NCBI RefSeq assembly: GCF_016612545.1
Contig: NZ_JAENRY010000050.1
Location: 1-36,985 of the forward strand
Direction: 5' to 3'
Length of the DNA: 36,985 nucleotides
Source of the DNA: Streptomyces sp. MBT65
Lineage (GTDB): Bacteria > Actinomycetota > Actinomycetes > Streptomycetales > Streptomycetaceae
Both the position numbers and the translations under genes were made by a program. The notes beneath the pieces are model-generated. The model saw only the letters and a program-made list of their open reading frames with translations, did no database searches and had not been told where the DNA came from. This document shows, piece by piece, positions 17,671-24,961 of the stretch. The stretch's first letter is position 1. Each line of letters opens with the position of its first letter.

Positions 17671-17693
17671 AGCGTACCGGGCGCCACTGACAA
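17671..17693 (-). promoter_or_regulatory. RecA-NDp / PafBC-type promoter of the helicase gene
   Basis: On the minus strand TTGTCAGTG (17693-17685), eight bases, then TACGCT (17676-17671). This is an exact match to the actinobacterial RecA-NDp motif TTGTCRGTG-N8-TAnnnT bound in the PafBC-dependent DNA-damage response. The 11-base gap between TTGTCA and the -10 is far from the usual 16-18, which is the hallmark of this promoter class. Confidence 0.75.
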
Positions 17694-17734
17694 CAGGACG
17701 ATCATTATCCGTTCCCACGAGTCCTCCACACACG

Positions 17735-17771
17735 GAGACCGGCCGCCCGCACTGCGGGAACGGCCGGTCTC
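17735..17771 (-). terminator. Hairpin terminator after tatC
   Basis: GAGACCGGCCG (17735-17745) and CGGCCGGTCTC (17761-17771) are exact 11-base arms, with a second stem CCCGC-ACT-GCGGG inside. It begins 20 bases after the tatC stop. There is no T-run. Confidence 0.75.
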
Positions 17772-17791
17772 GGCGGAGTTCGGGAAGGTGC

Positions 17792-18751
17792 TCAGGTCAC
17801 GTCGTCATAGCCGTTGACCCGGTCGGAACCCGTGCCGCTCGCCTGCTCGGGCAGGGCCGCCCGGCCGGCCGAGACGGTCTCGACGTCGCCGATGTCCTCG
17901 GGGGTGAGGTCCAGGTCGGAGGCCTCGTCGTCGCCCGGTCCCGCCGCGTCGCGACGGCGCTTGCGCCGGTCGTTGAGCAGTGAGAAGACGACCGCGCCGA
18001 AGTACAGCACCCAGATCGGCCCGGCCAGGGCCAGCATGGTCAGCGGGTCGGTGCTGGGGGTGGCGACGGCCGCGAAGACCGTGATGCCGAGGATCATGGC
18101 GCGCCACCAGCTGAGCATCCGCTTGCCGGTCAGCGCGCCCGTGAGGTTGAGCATGATCAGCAGCAGGGGCAGCTCGAACGAGAGCCCGAAGACCAGCACC
18201 ATGCGCGTGACCAGGTCGAGCAGGTCGTCCAGGGGCAGCAGGTTGTCCACGCCACTCGGCGTGAAGCCGATCAGGACCTTCGCCGTGGTGGGCAGCACCC
18301 TGTATGCGAAGTAGGCGCCGCCGAGGAACAGCGGGACACCGGTGCCGACGAACGAGAGCGCGTACTTCTTCTCGTTCTTGTGCAGGCCCGGGGCGACGAA
18401 GCCCCACAGCTGGTAGAGCCAGACCGGGGAGGCCAGGACGACACCGGCCATCAGGGACACCTTCAACGCCAGGGTGAACGGCGTCAGCAGACCGTTGATC
18501 GTGATCTGCGCGCACTGCGTCTTGTCGGCCGACTTCGACAGCTGCTCGAAGTTCTGGGTGCAGCCGACGGAGTGCAGGATCGGCTTGGTGATGACGTTGA
18601 CGATGTCGTTGTAGAAGAAGGCGGCCACGCAGGTCACCACAATGATGGCGAGCATCGCCTTCGCGAGCCGGTTGCGCAGCTCACGCAGATGGTCCGCGAG
18701 GGGCATCCGCCCCTCGGGGTCCTTCTCCTTCGTGCGGGCAGACTTGGGCAA
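17792..18751 (-). CDS. tatC: Sec-independent (Tat) translocase subunit TatC
   Basis: A 319-residue polytopic membrane protein with six hydrophobic segments and the conserved N-terminal PLADHLRELRNRL. TatC recognises the twin-arginine signal of folded substrates and recruits TatA/TatB in the cytoplasmic membrane. A hydrophilic, acidic C-terminal tail of about 60 residues follows the last membrane segment (RRKRRRD, then many Asp/Glu). The start is TTG 18751 with GAGGA about seven bases upstream. ATG at codon 16 would cut the lysine-rich leader, so I prefer TTG. It lies 48 bases after tatA and is surely co-transcribed with it. No tatB is in the window. Confidence 0.95.
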   Translation of the reverse strand: MPKSARTKEKDPEGRMPLADHLRELRNRLAKAMLAIIVVTCVAAFFYNDIVNVITKPILHSVGCTQNFEQLSKSADKTQCAQITINGLLTPFTLALKVSLMAGVVLASPVWLYQLWGFVAPGLHKNEKKYALSFVGTGVPLFLGGAYFAYRVLPTTAKVLIGFTPSGVDNLLPLDDLLDLVTRMVLVFGLSFELPLLLIMLNLTGALTGKRMLSWWRAMILGITVFAAVATPSTDPLTMLALAGPIWVLYFGAVVFSLLNDRRKRRRDAAGPGDDEASDLDLTPEDIGDVETVSAGRAALPEQASGTGSDRVNGYDDVT

Positions 18752-18799
18752 CCCACGTCCTCATCTCGTGCGGCAGGCCGAGGGGGTCCCGGCCCTGCG

Positions 18800-19081
18800 T
18801 CAGCGCTTGGTCGTGTCCGACGGCTCGGTGACGGGACGCGCACTGGTCACGTCGCCGGGAGCTGCCTGGATGGTGCGCTGCACGGACTCGTCGGTGTTCG
18901 GCGGGCCGGCGGGGGCGGGGGTGCTGTTGCCCTCTTCCTTCATCGCCTTGGCCTCGCTCTTGAGGATGCGAGCGGACTTGCCGAGCGAGCGGGCCATGTC
19001 CGGAAGCTTCTTCGCGCCGAACAGGAGCACGATGACGACGAGGATGAGAATGATCTCGGGAGCTCCGAGCCTTCCGAACAT
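18800..19081 (-). CDS. tatA: Tat translocase pore protein TatA
   Basis: A 93-residue protein with one N-terminal membrane helix (EIILILVVIVLLFG), the FGAKKLPD hinge, an amphipathic helix (ARSLGKSARILKSEAKAMKEE) and a disordered Pro/Thr-rich tail. It oligomerises to form the passage for folded proteins. ATG 19081 has GAAGG upstream. tatC follows. Confidence 0.95.
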   Translation of the reverse strand: MFGRLGAPEIILILVVIVLLFGAKKLPDMARSLGKSARILKSEAKAMKEEGNSTPAPAGPPNTDESVQRTIQAAPGDVTSARPVTEPSDTTKR

Positions 19082-19121
19082 AAGTCTTTACCTTCTCACC
19101 GAGGCGGCTGGGGTGGGGTGC

Positions 19122-19150
19122 TGTCCGATCGGTCGGACATCTGTCCGACC
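19122..19150. promoter_or_regulatory. Overlapping inverted repeats upstream of tatA
   Basis: GGTCGGACA (19131-19139) and TGTCCGACC (19142-19150) are exact 9-base arms around TC. A further TGTCCGA (19122-19128) pairs with TCGGACA (19133-19139). Three alternating half-sites lie just downstream of the candidate tatA promoter, so they could be an operator or a leader RNA hairpin. Confidence 0.55.
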
Positions 19151-19165
19151 TTCGTGCTGCCAGCG

Positions 19166-19196
19166 ATCGTAACGCTCAGGGGTAAACGCGAGGCAA
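19166..19196 (-). promoter_or_regulatory. Candidate tatA-tatC promoter
   Basis: On the minus strand TTGCCT (19196-19191), 19 bases, TACGAT (19171-19166). A transcript would begin near 19159 and have a leader of about 78 bases that includes the inverted repeats. Confidence 0.45.
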
Positions 19197-19340
19197 TCCC
19201 TGTGCGTACTCCCGGTCCGCGCTCCGGGCCTCGTTATCCGGACCGCGATCAGCAGCGTACCCGCCTGCACCGACAACGTGACAGGGCAAAGCGACGCGAA
19301 GCGCCTGGGGCGCGCAACTCACACCCCGCGCATATGTGAC

Positions 19341-19535
19341 TCACAGTGCGTCGACGGAACGGGCCGTCGCCACGGCCGCGCGCTCCAGGTCCTCGGCCGC
19401 CCTGTTGATGCGGTGCGCGGCGTCCGCGACCTGGAGTCCGAGCCGCCGCGCCTCCAGGAAGACCCGGACGGCGAGCACGCCGAGCACGGCGAGACCCAGG
19501 AAACCCACAGCTACCGCGACCATCGCCCAGAACAT
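19341..19535 (-). CDS. Small membrane protein of unknown function
   Basis: A 64-residue protein: an N-terminal membrane helix (about 4-24, WAMVAVAVGFLGLAVLGVLAV) followed by an amphipathic, probably coiled-coil helix (ARRLGLQVADAAHRINRAAEDLERAAV). It resembles in layout a single-span anchor with a cytoplasmic coil, vaguely like TatA/TatB, but lacks the FG hinge. It lies between the zinc-ribbon gene and tatA on the same strand. No Shine-Dalgarno is visible. A -10 box TAGGCT ends six bases before the ATG, so the mRNA may be leaderless. I do not recognise a function. Confidence 0.75.
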   Translation of the reverse strand: MFWAMVAVAVGFLGLAVLGVLAVRVFLEARRLGLQVADAAHRINRAAEDLERAAVATARSVDAL

Positions 19536-19541
19536 GGGGCG

Positions 19542-19547
19542 AGCCTA
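19542..19547 (-). promoter_or_regulatory. -10 box for a leaderless transcript
   Basis: TAGGCT on the minus strand is separated by six bases from ATG 19535. With initiation seven bases after the box, the transcript would start at the A of ATG. A -35-like TGACCT lies 18 bases further upstream. Confidence 0.5.
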
Positions 19548-19554
19548 GACCCTG

Positions 19555-19848
19555 CTACCCGACGGAGGTCAGCCGCAGGGTCTTGACCCCGCCGCCGGTG
19601 AGCAGCTCGACGATCCGCTCGCCCGCGGGCTTGCGGACCGCGGCGCCGCAGTCGGGGCAGGTGAAGGAGTAGAAGGTGGTGCGGCTGGTGGCGCCGATGG
19701 CGAGCCGCAGGGCGCTCGCCGCGAGTTCGAAGTTGGCCCGGCAGTCCGGGCAGCCCGCTCTGAACATCACGGGCACCACGCTCTTCATCCCGGCGAACGC
19801 GGCGGCCACCGTCATCTCCGGACCACCCGACATCGTCGACTCGCTCAC
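19555..19848 (-). CDS. Zinc-ribbon protein coupled to pafC
   Basis: A 97-residue protein with two CPDC knuckles (Cys33/Cys36 and Cys64/Cys67), a likely single zinc site. The segment between has FELAASALRLAIGATSRTTFYSFTC. The rest is small and hydrophobic. It begins with GTG overlapping the pafC stop (GTGA) and has GGAG upstream. An in-frame ATG five codons later is an alternative. Its tight coupling to pafB-pafC suggests a related role, perhaps as a partner or RNA-polymerase-binding factor, but this is inference from position only. Confidence 0.8.
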   Translation of the reverse strand: MSESTMSGGPEMTVAAAFAGMKSVVPVMFRAGCPDCRANFELAASALRLAIGATSRTTFYSFTCPDCGAAVRKPAGERIVELLTGGGVKTLRLTSVG

Positions 19849-20870
19849 AGCCCCTGCTCCTGCCTCTCGTCAACACCCTGCACTGCGTCAGCAACACCCT
19901 GCGGGCCGTCGTACGCCGCCAGCGCCTCGCGGGCGGCCCGGCGCGCGCTGTCGGCGAGATCGCTCGGGGAGACGATCCGGCCGTCACGCCCGAGCCGTAG
20001 GGCCAGGCGTCTCAGGGACGTCGGGTCGGGGGTGCGCAAGGTAATACGCAGCCCGCCGTCGGGAAGCTCATCGGCACTGTCGTGCGGGTAGTACTCGGCG
20101 ACCCAGCGCCCGCCCGGGCCGACCTCGACGACGACCTCCGGGTCCTCGGCGGCGGGCTGCACCAGCGCCTCCGACAGGTCCCGCAGTTCGATCTCCGGGG
20201 GTGCGGACGGCTCGTCCAGGATCTTGATCTCGGCGACCCGGTCGAGACGGAAGGTGCGGCGCGCCTCGGAGCGGCGGCACCAGGCCTCCACGTACGTGTG
20301 CCCGACGCTGACCAGCCGGATGGGGTCGATCTCACGCTCGCTCAACTCGTCCCGGGCGGGCGAGTAGTAGCGGATCCACAGCCGCCGGCGCTCCGAGATC
20401 GCGCGGTCGACGTCCGCGAAGACCCCGCCCTCGGACTCGAAGGTCACCGAAAGGCGCGCACTGGCCCCGGCCGCCTCACCGGCCGCCGCCTCCAGCTTGG
20501 CGTTGGCCCGCAGCAGCGCCTGCCGGTCGCTCTCGCGCAGACCCGGGAGAGTGGATACGGCACGGGCGGCCACCAGGAGCGCGGTCGCCTCGTCGGCGGC
20601 GAGGCGCAGCGGCTCGGCGACGTCGTCCGGGTTGTGCCACCAGATGCGGTCGCCGTCGGTGTCGATGTCGAGCAGATCGCCGCCCCGGAAGCTGGTCCCG
20701 CACATGGGCAGCACATCGAGGTCGGAGACCAGCTCGTCCTCGGTGATCCCGAAGGCACGGGCCACGTCCTCGATACGGGCTCCGGGGCGCTCCTTCAGAT
20801 AGGTCACCAGGGAGAGCATCCGCCGGGTCTGGTCGATGGCGTTGACGGGCCTGACCGGTTTGCCTGCCAC
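19845..20870 (-). CDS. pafC: WYL-domain regulator PafC
   Basis: A 341-residue HTH-WYL protein: N-terminal winged helix (about 10-65, IEDVARAFGITEDELVSDLDVL), WYL domain in the middle (FADVDRAISERRRLWIRYYSPARDE, then YVEAWCRRSEARRTFRLDR), and a WCX C-terminal extension (about 220-310). With PafB it forms the transcription activator of the LexA-independent DNA-damage response in actinobacteria, binding RecA-NDp promoters. I chose GTG 20870 (MAGKPVRPVNAIDQ), with GGAAGAG upstream, 19 bases after the pafB stop. An ATG at 20909 would overlap pafB and adds a non-conserved leader. Confidence 0.9.
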   Translation of the reverse strand: MAGKPVRPVNAIDQTRRMLSLVTYLKERPGARIEDVARAFGITEDELVSDLDVLPMCGTSFRGGDLLDIDTDGDRIWWHNPDDVAEPLRLAADEATALLVAARAVSTLPGLRESDRQALLRANAKLEAAAGEAAGASARLSVTFESEGGVFADVDRAISERRRLWIRYYSPARDELSEREIDPIRLVSVGHTYVEAWCRRSEARRTFRLDRVAEIKILDEPSAPPEIELRDLSEALVQPAAEDPEVVVEVGPGGRWVAEYYPHDSADELPDGGLRITLRTPDPTSLRRLALRLGRDGRIVSPSDLADSARRAAREALAAYDGPQGVADAVQGVDERQEQGL

Positions 20871-20889
20871 AGTTCTCTTCCGCTCCCCC

Positions 20890-21843
20890 TCAGCCCTTGG
20901 CCACGGCACGCAGCCGGTCCACCACGTCGGCCCGCAGCTCGGCGGGCTCGAGGACGACCACGTCCGGCCCGAACTCGACCAGCCAGGCGTCCAGTCCGTG
21001 GCCGTACGGAATCTCCAACTCGTCCCAGCCGTCCCCGAGTTCCCGAACCGCCGAGGCTTTCGCCCGCAGGGGGTACCCGGAGCCCGTGCGCAGCCGGATC
21101 AGCGCGGAGCGGTCGGCGGTCTCCCCCGCCCAGCTCGCGACGGTCTCGCGCACGGTCACGACATCGGGGATGTCCGCGGTGAACCGCCCGTTGCGCGAGC
21201 GCACCTTGCCGGTGATCCGGGAGAGCCTGAAGACGCGCTCGGCGCCCCGGTCCCGGTCCCAGCCGGCGAGGTACCAGTGGCCGCGCCAGCACTCCAGGGC
21301 CCACGGCTCGACGCTCCGTGTCTCGGGGCGGGCGGCGGTGGCCTTGCGGTACTCGAACACGACGGGCCGCCGGTCGCGGCAGGCCAGCATCAGCGGCTCG
21401 AACGACGCCTCGTGCACCGGAATGCGAGGCTCCAGGGCGCCGTGCGGCTCGTACGGGTCGAGGTCCTCGGGCATCCCGGCCGCGCGCAGTTTCTGCAGGG
21501 CGCCGCTGGCCGCGCCGGCGAGGCGGGCCTGCTGCCACACCTTGGCGGCGAGACCGAGGGCGGCGGCCTCCTCGGCGTCGAGGGTGATCGGCGGGAGGCG
21601 GTTGCTGTCGCGGCGGGCGAGATAGCCGACCTCGCCGTCCAGGTTCTCCACCGTCTCGATGACGAGCCCGAGTTCGCGCAGATCGTCCTTGTCGCGCTCG
21701 AACATCCGGTTGAAGGAGTCGTCGGACCCGGCTTCGAGGTAGGCCTCGATGGATTCCCGCAGCTCACGCTTGCTGAGCGGCCGCCGTGTCCCGAGCAGAC
21801 ACAGCGCGAGGTTCATCAGCCGCTCGGCCTTGGCAATGGCCAT
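20890..21843 (-). CDS. pafB: WYL-domain regulator PafB
   Basis: A 317-residue HTH-WYL protein, first gene of the pafBC unit. The N-terminal winged helix (KAERLMNLALCLLGTRRPLS, KRELRESIEAYL, then SFNRMFERDKDDLRELGL) is followed by the WYL core (LMLACRDRRPVVFEYRKA, WYLAGWDRDRGAERVFRLSR) and a WCX domain (about 225-310). PafB and PafC act as a heterodimer that directs RNA polymerase to DNA-damage promoters. The activating signal is thought to be single-stranded DNA. ATG 21843 has GAAGGG upstream. Confidence 0.92.
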   Translation of the reverse strand: MAIAKAERLMNLALCLLGTRRPLSKRELRESIEAYLEAGSDDSFNRMFERDKDDLRELGLVIETVENLDGEVGYLARRDSNRLPPITLDAEEAAALGLAAKVWQQARLAGAASGALQKLRAAGMPEDLDPYEPHGALEPRIPVHEASFEPLMLACRDRRPVVFEYRKATAARPETRSVEPWALECWRGHWYLAGWDRDRGAERVFRLSRITGKVRSRNGRFTADIPDVVTVRETVASWAGETADRSALIRLRTGSGYPLRAKASAVRELGDGWDELEIPYGHGLDAWLVEFGPDVVVLEPAELRADVVDRLRAVAKG

Positions 21844-21880
21844 CGACGCCCTTCGCCTTCCTCTGTACTTACGAACGATG

Positions 21881-21908
21881 ACCGTACCGCCCTGCGGTGG
21901 CCTGACAA
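21881..21908 (-). promoter_or_regulatory. Promoter of pafB-pafC
   Basis: On the minus strand TTGTCA (21908-21903), 16 bases, TACGGT (21886-21881). The spacing is that of a housekeeping promoter, unlike the 11-base RecA-NDp spacing, so pafBC itself looks constitutive. The leader would be about 30 bases. Confidence 0.55.
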
Positions 21909-21915
21909 AAGCCGA

Positions 21916-21943
21916 GGGCCCATGCCCGAGCAGGCATGGGCCC
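21916..21943 (-). terminator. Hairpin terminator after the one-domain FKBP gene
   Basis: GGGCCCATGCC (21916-21926) and GGCATGGGCCC (21933-21943) form an exact 11-bp stem with a 6-base loop, 30 bases after the FKBP stop and just before the pafB promoter. Confidence 0.75.
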
Positions 21944-21973
21944 CAGCTGATCGGGTCCGGTCGGAACCGGTGA

Positions 21974-22345
21974 TCAGACGGCGACGAGGTCGACCACGAA
22001 GATCAGGGTCTCGCCCGGCTTGATCGCCGGGGTCGGGCTCTGGTTGCCGTAGGCGAGGTGCGCCGGGATGGTCAGCTGGCGGCGGCCGCCGACCTTCATG
22101 CCCTGCACGCCCTTGTCCCAGCCCTTGATGACCCGGCCGCCACCGAGCGGGAAGCGGAACGGCTCGCCGCGGTTCCAGCTGGCGTCGAACTCCTCGCCGG
22201 TGCTGAAGGCCACGCCCACGTAGTGGACGGTGACGTTCTGGCCGGACCGCGCGATCTCGCCGTCACCCTCCCAGAGGTCCTTGATCTCCAGGTCGGCCGG
22301 GGGTGCGCCCTCAGGGAAGTCGATCTCGGGCTTCTCGATGCTCAC
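21974..22345 (-). CDS. One-domain FKBP-type peptidyl-prolyl isomerase
   Basis: A 123-residue cytoplasmic FKBP. The core VTVHYVGVAFSTGEEFDASW, VIKGWDKGVQGMKVGGRRQL, IPAHLAYG and GETLIFVVDLV are the usual active-site strands. It accelerates cis-trans isomerisation of X-Pro bonds in folding proteins. I chose GTG 22345 (MSIEKPEIDFPEG) because AGGAG lies eight bases upstream. An upstream in-frame start would add 11 residues without a ribosome site. No signal peptide is seen. The neighbouring lipoprotein has two related domains. Confidence 0.9.
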   Translation of the reverse strand: MSIEKPEIDFPEGAPPADLEIKDLWEGDGEIARSGQNVTVHYVGVAFSTGEEFDASWNRGEPFRFPLGGGRVIKGWDKGVQGMKVGGRRQLTIPAHLAYGNQSPTPAIKPGETLIFVVDLVAV

Positions 22346-22438
22346 GTCTCTAGCTCCTGCTTGTGTACGACAAGACAACTCGGACAGTCTGTCATCCCGG
22401 CAGAAGTCGTGCGCCGGGACGCCCTTGACCTGCGGGGA

Positions 22439-23446
22439 CTACATCGCCGCCAGGATGTCGACCGAGAAGACCAGGGTGTCGCCCTTCTTGATGGCGCCGC
22501 CGCTGGGCGGGGTGTCGCCGTAGGCCAGGTCCGGCGGCGCGACGATCAGGACGCGGCTGCCGACCTTCTTGCCGGTGACGCCCTGGGCCAGGCCCTTGAC
22601 GACCGACTCCATCTGCGAGATCGCGAACTGGCTCAACCGGCCCTGGGAGTAAGTCGATTCGAACTCCTTGCCGGTGCTCCAGACCACGCCCTTGAACTGG
22701 CACAGGATCGTCTGGGACGCCTTGACGACGGCTCCGTCGCCCTCCAGGACGTAGTTCGCCACCAGCTTCTTCGGCGGGTCCGCCTTGGGGACGGTGACCG
22801 AGGGGGCCTTGCCGTCGGTGTTCGTGCCGACCTTGGGCAGTGCGGAGTCGGACTGGGCGACGGCCTTGCCCTTGGCGGAGCTCTTGATGTTGAAGGCGTC
22901 CTGCACGTCGATCACGAAGACGAGCGTGTCGGTGCCCTTGATGCCCGCCTGGGTGTTGCCGGTCGTGCCGTACCCCCAGGTCGGCGGGATGGCCATCTCG
23001 ACGCGGCTGCCGACCTTCCGGCCCGCCAGGCCGTAGCGCCAGCCGTCGATGATGCTGCCCTGGGCGAGCTGGATGACCAACGAGGTCTTGCGGTCGTAGG
23101 AGTTGTCGAACACCTTGGCCGTCGACCAGATCTGGCCCAGGTAGTTGACCTGGACGAAGTCGCCCTCCGCGACGGCCTTGCCGCCGCCCGCGATCACCGT
23201 CTTCACCGCGAGGTCCTTCGACGGATCGCCGCTGCCCTTGGCGACGGTCGGCTTCTCGTCGAACTTCGTGCCCGCGGTGATCGCCGGCACCGGACCGTCC
23301 ACCAGCTTCGGCGGCGGAGCGGTCGAGGCCGAGGCGGACGGCGACGGCGACGCGCTGGCCTTGCTTGAGGAGGAATCGCTGTCACCGCACCCCGCGACCG
23401 TCACGAGTCCTGCGGGAACAGCGATGAGAAAGGAGCGTCGGCGCAC
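22439..23446 (-). CDS. Lipoprotein with two FKBP domains and a Tat-like signal
   Basis: A 335-residue exported isomerase. The signal MRRRSFLIAVPAGLVTVAGC has a lipobox (Cys20) and an RRxFL motif close to the twin-arginine consensus, so it may be a Tat-exported lipoprotein. A Ser/Ala/Pro linker (about 21-50) is followed by FKBP domain 1 (about 80-185, IIDGWRYGLAGRKVGSRVEM, IPPTWGYG) and domain 2 (about 230-335, VVKGLAQGVTGKKVGSRVLI, APPDLAYG). It probably assists folding of secreted proteins at the outer face of the membrane. The start is GTG 23446 with GAGG about eight bases upstream. Confidence 0.9.
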   Translation of the reverse strand: MRRRSFLIAVPAGLVTVAGCGDSDSSSSKASASPSPSASASTAPPPKLVDGPVPAITAGTKFDEKPTVAKGSGDPSKDLAVKTVIAGGGKAVAEGDFVQVNYLGQIWSTAKVFDNSYDRKTSLVIQLAQGSIIDGWRYGLAGRKVGSRVEMAIPPTWGYGTTGNTQAGIKGTDTLVFVIDVQDAFNIKSSAKGKAVAQSDSALPKVGTNTDGKAPSVTVPKADPPKKLVANYVLEGDGAVVKASQTILCQFKGVVWSTGKEFESTYSQGRLSQFAISQMESVVKGLAQGVTGKKVGSRVLIVAPPDLAYGDTPPSGGAIKKGDTLVFSVDILAAM

Positions 23447-23505
23447 GGTGAAGGCCTCGTATCGGTCGATCTTGTTGATGGCGTGCGCGCAACTCTACGG
23501 CGTGG

Positions 23506-23540
23506 CACGGGCCCCGTACGTGAAACGTACGGGGCCCGTG
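23506..23540 (-). terminator. Strong hairpin terminator after pafA
   Basis: CACGGGCCCCGTACG (23506-23520) and CGTACGGGGCCCGTG (23526-23540) are perfect 15-base arms around the loop TGAAA. It starts 47 bases after the pafA stop and insulates the FKBP lipoprotein gene. No T-run follows. Confidence 0.85.
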
Positions 23541-23587
23541 TGGCGTACCGAATATGTATCCGGACGTCGGTATCCGGACTTTTTCGC

Positions 23588-24949
23588 CTACATTCCGGCG
23601 ATCAGTTTCTCCACCCGGTCGTCCACGGAACGGAACGGGTCCTTGCACAACACGGTGCGCTGCGCCTGGTCGTTGAGCTTGAGATGGACCCAGTCGACGG
23701 TGAAGTCCCGCCGCTGTTCCTGAGCCCTGCGGATGAAGTCGCCGCGCAGCCGGGCCCGAGTGGTCTGCGGCGGAACGGACTTGCCCTCGAAGATCTTCAA
23801 GTCGTTGCAGATCCGGGCGGCTTGGCCCTTCCTCTCGAGGAGGTAGTAGAGCCCTCGGCGACGGTGGATGTCGTGGTAGGCGAGGTCGATCTGCGCGACC
23901 CGCGGGTGGGACATCGTCATGTTGTGCTTGGCCCGGTACCGCTCGATCAGCTGGTACTTCATGACCCAGTCGATCTCGGTGCCGATCCGGTCGAGGTCCT
24001 CGGCCTCGATCGCGTCGAGCGTGCGGCCCCACAGTTCCAGGACCTGCTCGACGGTGCCGGTGCGGATGCCGCGGCGCTCGACGAAGTCCACGGCCTTCTC
24101 GTAGTACTCGCGCTGCACCTCGATGGCGGAGGCCTCACGGCCGCTGGCCAGGCGCACCTTGCGCCGGCCCGTGATGTCGTGGCTGACCTCGCGGATCGCC
24201 CGGATCGGGTTCTCCAGGGTCAGGTCGCGCATCACCGTGCCCGCCTCGATCATGCGCAGCACCAGGTCGGTGGCGCCGACCTTGAGCAGCATGGTCGTCT
24301 CGGACATGTTCGAGTCGCCCACGATGACGTGGAGACGGCGGTAGCGCTCGGCGTCCGCGTGCGGTTCGTCCCGGGTGTTGATGATGGGCCGGGAACGCGT
24401 CGTCGCCGAGGAGACGCCCTCCCAGATGTGCTCGGCGCGCTGGCTGACGCAGTACACGGCGCCGCGCGGAGTCTGGAGGACCTTGCCCGCGCCGCACAGA
24501 AGCTGACGCGTGACCAGGAAGGGAATGAGGATGTCCGCGAGTCGGGAGAACTCGCCGTGCCGTGCCACCAGGTAGTTCTCGTGGCAGCCGTACGAGTTGC
24601 CCGCCGAGTCGGTGTTGTTCTTGAAGAGGTAGACGTCGCCCGCGATTCCCTCCTCGTGCAGGCGTCGTTCGGCGTCCACCAGGAGTCCTTCGAGAATGCG
24701 CTCGCCGGCTTTGTCGTGGGTGACCAGTTCGGTCACGTTGTCACATTCGGGGGTCGCGTATTCCGGATGTGAGCCCACGTCGAGATAGAGCCGGGCGCCG
24801 TTTCGCAGAAAGACATTGCTGCTGCGGCCCCATGACACGACACGGCGGAAGAGGTACCGAGCCACTTCGTCGGGAGACAGACGCCGCTGTCCCCTGAACG
24901 TACACGTGACGCCGTACTCGTTCTCCAGCCCGAAAATGCGGCGGTCCAT
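23588..24949 (-). CDS. pafA: Pup-protein ligase PafA
   Basis: A 453-residue glutamine-synthetase-like ligase that uses ATP to join the C-terminal Glu of Pup to a lysine of target proteins. Glu9 in FGLENEYG and the catalytic Asp57 in [17 protein letters not shown] match the residues known from the mycobacterial enzyme. [41 protein letters not shown] and the C-terminal Pup-binding region are intact. The MFS stop lies nine bases before its ATG, but a -10 box TAATGT overlapping that stop and six bases from the ATG suggests its own leaderless transcript. There is no Shine-Dalgarno. Confidence 0.96.
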   Translation of the reverse strand: MDRRIFGLENEYGVTCTFRGQRRLSPDEVARYLFRRVVSWGRSSNVFLRNGARLYLDVGSHPEYATPECDNVTELVTHDKAGERILEGLLVDAERRLHEEGIAGDVYLFKNNTDSAGNSYGCHENYLVARHGEFSRLADILIPFLVTRQLLCGAGKVLQTPRGAVYCVSQRAEHIWEGVSSATTRSRPIINTRDEPHADAERYRRLHVIVGDSNMSETTMLLKVGATDLVLRMIEAGTVMRDLTLENPIRAIREVSHDITGRRKVRLASGREASAIEVQREYYEKAVDFVERRGIRTGTVEQVLELWGRTLDAIEAEDLDRIGTEIDWVMKYQLIERYRAKHNMTMSHPRVAQIDLAYHDIHRRRGLYYLLERKGQAARICNDLKIFEGKSVPPQTTRARLRGDFIRRAQEQRRDFTVDWVHLKLNDQAQRTVLCKDPFRSVDDRVEKLIAGM

Positions 24950-24955
24950 GACTGA

Positions 24956-24961
24956 ACATTA
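24956..24961 (-). promoter_or_regulatory. -10 box of a leaderless pafA transcript
   Basis: TAATGT on the minus strand overlaps the stop codon of the MFS gene and is followed by six bases and ATG 24949. A weak -35-like TTTCAG lies 16 bases upstream, inside the MFS gene. Confidence 0.5.

Noticed and set aside
15648..17690. A 680-codon open frame antisense to the helicase
   Set aside because: Low-complexity composition and no recognisable domain; the helicase frame carries all motifs.
17661..17729. Upstream start of the helicase adding 23 residues
   Set aside because: The extension would run through the RecA-NDp promoter and its residues look unlike the family's N-terminus.
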